A stretch of DNA of 35,476 nt. Source: an uncultured Acidimicrobiaceae bacterium. GTDB taxonomy: Bacteria; Actinomycetota; Acidimicrobiia; Acidimicrobiales; Ilumatobacteraceae. Below the pieces are notes generated by a model that saw only the letters and a list, made by a program, of their open reading frames with translations, made no database searches and was not told the origin of the DNA. The stretch is from assembly GCA_903919455.1 (NCBI GenBank), contig CAIXIJ010000075.1:1-35476 (forward strand). The letters run 5' to 3'. Position numbers and translations under genes: made by a program. Below, piece after piece: positions 33,605 through 35,476 of the stretch (positions within the stretch are counted from its first letter, which is position 1; the number at the start of each line of letters is the position of its first letter).

Positions 33605-34756
33605 GTGACGGAGCCAGCCGCGGCCATGAGTACCGTGAACGATGTGCTCACCAGCTACGACGACTTCCCCATCCACCAGTCCTCCGTGCCCATCACCCAC
33701 ACGGCAACGGCGGATGTGAACCATTACGACCGTTACTTCTTCAACGGCTACTCGAAGACCGACGATCTCTACTTCGGCGCAGCCATGGGGCTGTATCCCA
33801 ACCGGCACGTCGCCGACGCAGCCTTCTGCGTCGTTCGCAACGGGGTGCAGACCAGCGTCTTCCGTTCGCAGCGCGCACCCATCGACCGCATCCACGCCAC
33901 CGACCTCGGGTCCGTGAAGGTGGAGATCATCGTTCCGTTGCGCACACTGCGCGTGGTGGTGGATGCCCCGGAGCAAGGGGTCCGGGCCGACCTCACCTTC
34001 GAGCACCGTTCGCCCGCCGTGGAGGAAGACCACTTTCTGCTGCGCGCCGGCATTCGGGTGCTCTTCGACTACACGCGCCTCACGCAGTTCGGCGATTGGA
34101 GCGGCTGGATCGAGCTCGACGGAGAGCGCATCGAGGTAACCGCCGACGATGTGTGGGGCAGCCGCGATCGATCCTGGGGCGTGCGGCCGATTGGCGAGCC
34201 TGCGCCGTCTGGCGCTCCGATTCCATTCGCGCAGTTCTTCTGGCTGTGGGCGCCCACCAACTTTCCGTCGATGTCGACGCACTTCGACGTGAACGAGTTC
34301 GCCGATGGCAAGCGCTGGCACGAGACCGGCACCATCGTGCGCCCAGGGCAGGAACCGCACATGATGCGCACGGTGGAGTGGCGAGTGCAGTGGAGGCCCG
34401 GCACACGTTTCGCCGATTCCTTCGAGTACGACCTCATCGACTGGGATGGCAGCATCAGCACGGTGAAGATGAAGCCCCGATACGAGTTCCACATGCGCGG
34501 CATCGGGTATGGCAATCCCGAGTTCGGACACGGCTACTGGAAGGGCGAGTCTGTCACCGGCGGAGAGCGTTTGTCGTTGCCGGTCGACACTCCCCTGGCC
34601 CGCGAGCATGTGCACGTACAGGCGCTCTGCGATGCAGAACTGCACCTCCCGGACGGCACGGTGGAACTCGGCATGGGCATTCTCGAGCAGTTGGCCATCG
34701 GGCCCCACCCGAGCGGACTCACCGGGATTCTCGACGGCTACTCCCCCAACCCCTGA
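33605..34756 (+). CDS. Conserved actinobacterial protein of unknown function (possible CrtC/AttH-like beta-barrel)
   Basis: 383 residues, soluble, rich in aromatic residues and beta strands, no signal. Blocks such as DRYFFNGYSKTDDLYFGAAM and GLYPNRHVADAAFCVV recur in uncharacterised actinobacterial proteins, often near lipid or steroid genes (from memory). The pattern of Trp/Tyr-rich strands (DVWGSRDRSWGVRP) resembles the carotenoid hydratase/AttH lipocalin-like group, but I cannot show this. GTG at 33605 follows a TACGGG box by 8 nt; an ATG at 33626 is an alternative start with little upstream support. Probably adjacent in function to the PRMT-like gene 22 bases downstream. Confidence 0.75.
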   Translation: MTEPAAAMSTVNDVLTSYDDFPIHQSSVPITHTATADVNHYDRYFFNGYSKTDDLYFGAAMGLYPNRHVADAAFCVVRNGVQTSVFRSQRAPIDRIHATDLGSVKVEIIVPLRTLRVVVDAPEQGVRADLTFEHRSPAVEEDHFLLRAGIRVLFDYTRLTQFGDWSGWIELDGERIEVTADDVWGSRDRSWGVRPIGEPAPSGAPIPFAQFFWLWAPTNFPSMSTHFDVNEFADGKRWHETGTIVRPGQEPHMMRTVEWRVQWRPGTRFADSFEYDLIDWDGSISTVKMKPRYEFHMRGIGYGNPEFGHGYWKGESVTGGERLSLPVDTPLAREHVHVQALCDAELHLPDGTVELGMGILEQLAIGPHPSGLTGILDGYSPNP

Positions 34757-34765
34757 GGGGTCTCG

Positions 34766-34771
34766 TAGGCT
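34766..34771 (+). promoter_or_regulatory. Putative -10 box of the PRMT-like gene
   Basis: TAGGCT, 7 nt, ATG at 34779, no Shine-Dalgarno. It starts 9 bases after the preceding stop codon, so the methyltransferase can be transcribed separately and leaderless. Confidence 0.45.
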
Positions 34772-34778
34772 CGGCCCA

Positions 34779-35476
34779 ATGCGCACTCGCCCCGGACAGG
34801 CCGCAACAAAGGCGGTCCGCTCGACGTTGCGGTATGCCGCCAACAAGGTTGCTTCGAGCGACCGGTTGATGAATATCGCCTACGACCTGATGAACGAGAC
34901 CAACTTTGCGGGTCTCGCCGAGCACGAAGAGATGCTCAGCGACTCGGTGCGCGTGAACACCTACCACCGCGGCATTCACCGCAACGTTCAACCCGGCGAC
35001 GTCGTGCTGGATCTCGGCACCGGCACAGGGCTGCTGGCGTTCATGGCCAGCCGGGCGGGCGCAAAGAAGGTGTACGCACTGGAGCACTCCGACTTCATCG
35101 ACGTCGCCCGGGAAATCGCCACCCACAACGGCTTCACCAACATCGAGTTCGTCCAGACAAACAGTCGCGAGTTCACGCCACCGGAGAAGATCGATGTCGT
35201 GCTGCACGAGCAGATGGGCGACGAACTGTTCAACGAGAACCTGGTGCAGAACCTGCTCGACGTGCGCAACCGCTGGCTTCGCCCCCACGGTCGAATCCTG
35301 CCCTCGAGGTTCAGACTGTTCATCGAACCGGTCACCATGACCGAAGCCATGCGCGTACGACGCTTCTGGAACATCGACCTGCCCGACGGGATCGATCTCT
35401 CGCCGATGCAGGAGTCACTCCTGGCACAGCGCTACGAGACCGGAAAGAACGAGCAGACCTGGCTCCGACCCGGAGC
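34779..35476 (+). CDS. Protein-arginine-methyltransferase-like SAM-dependent methyltransferase (3' truncated by window edge)
   Basis: About 232 residues visible, frame still open at the window end. After a basic N-terminus, AEHEEMLSDSVRVNTYHRGI and VVLDLGTGTGLLAFMA form the SAM site in the arrangement of PRMTs (HEEML-D-VR then motif I). AGAKKVYALEHSD is motif II-like. LHEQMGDELFNENL reproduces the PRMT double-E loop, two Glu residues with eight between. WLRPHGRILPSRFRLFIEPV matches the following strand region. The methyl acceptor is unknown and protein arginine is only one option. The missing 3' end would hold the THW-type loop. Confidence 0.8.
   Translation, partial: MRTRPGQAATKAVRSTLRYAANKVASSDRLMNIAYDLMNETNFAGLAEHEEMLSDSVRVNTYHRGIHRNVQPGDVVLDLGTGTGLLAFMASRAGAKKVYALEHSDFIDVAREIATHNGFTNIEFVQTNSREFTPPEKIDVVLHEQMGDELFNENLVQNLLDVRNRWLRPHGRILPSRFRLFIEPVTMTEAMRVRRFWNIDLPDGIDLSPMQESLLAQRYETGKNEQTWLRPG

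Noticed and set aside
34749-34761. ACCCC-TGA-GGGGT palindrome spanning a stop codon, considered as a terminator
   Set aside because: Only a 5-bp stem with a 3-base loop and no U-tract; probably chance in GC-rich sequence.
33361-34869. 502-residue + strand open frame
   Set aside because: Out of frame over ctaA and the 33605 gene, Arg-rich, no recognisable domain.

Overview
The window is a gene-dense (about 63% GC by eye), almost intergenic-free stretch of an actinobacterial chromosome. Markers for Actinobacteria are a Pup-proteasome ATPase (ARC/Mpa), a DUF3151 protein, a GuaB1-type IMPDH-like protein, CtaA next to actinobacterial hypotheticals, and many start codons preceded at 6-8 nt by a TANNNT box (leaderless promoters). 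The Thr/Ala-rich lipoprotein linker and overall gene style suggest the class Acidimicrobiia (Ilumatobacter/Microthrix-like), but that placement is inference. No mobile element, CRISPR, tRNA or rRNA gene was seen, and there is no gene-free stretch over 300 bases.

Layout. 1-260: tail of an unidentified + strand gene. 285-2000: arc, the proteasomal ATPase, convergent with it. 2124-2369: small ferredoxin and a bidirectional hairpin terminator. 2456-9514: one nine-gene minus-strand operon with junctions of -4 to +3 nt. It runs NDP-forming acyl-CoA synthetase, PBP4-type carboxypeptidase, LON-domain protein, two small membrane proteins, a small basic protein, a TtuB-like sulfur carrier, a TtuA-like tRNA thiolase and TrmI (tRNA m1A58). 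9579-11312: divergent TetR regulator and NagA. 11320-13785: DUF3151, MobA-like, rhodanese, RNase D. 13817-16316: small membrane protein, alpha/beta hydrolase, pyruvate kinase. 16336-18215: RHG phosphatase and M18 aminopeptidase. 18218-20966: guaB1-cmk-plsC. 21059-22635: hydrolase and Sua5-type TsaC. 22604-24616: enoyl-CoA hydratase, nitroreductase, J-domain protein.

24752-30456 is a branched-chain-amino-acid-type ABC transporter. The lipoprotein binding protein is on the + strand and converges on a separate minus-strand operon, permease(LivH)-LivM-LivG-LivF. 30610-35476 carries a second RHG phosphatase, a nitronate-monooxygenase-like protein, a small membrane protein, heme A synthase (minus strand), a conserved unknown protein and a truncated PRMT-like methyltransferase.

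Most notable: (1) the ABC-transporter binding protein appears to be a natural circular permutation. The segment that is normally C-terminal in LivK-type proteins follows the lipoprotein linker, and the normal N-terminal lobe comes last. (2) A TtuB-TtuA-TrmI gene run suggests coupled tRNA T-loop 2-thiolation and m1A58 methylation in a probable mesophile, with a carrier ending Gly-Gly-Cys rather than Gly-Gly. (3) The LivH permease carries a signal peptide and an extracytoplasmic beta-sandwich-like domain. (4) A 19-bp divergent gap (pyk / phosphatase) has one symmetric TATCTA hexamer positioned to act as the -10 box in both directions. (5) The last gene is a bacterial relative of protein arginine methyltransferases with the double-E loop spacing kept.
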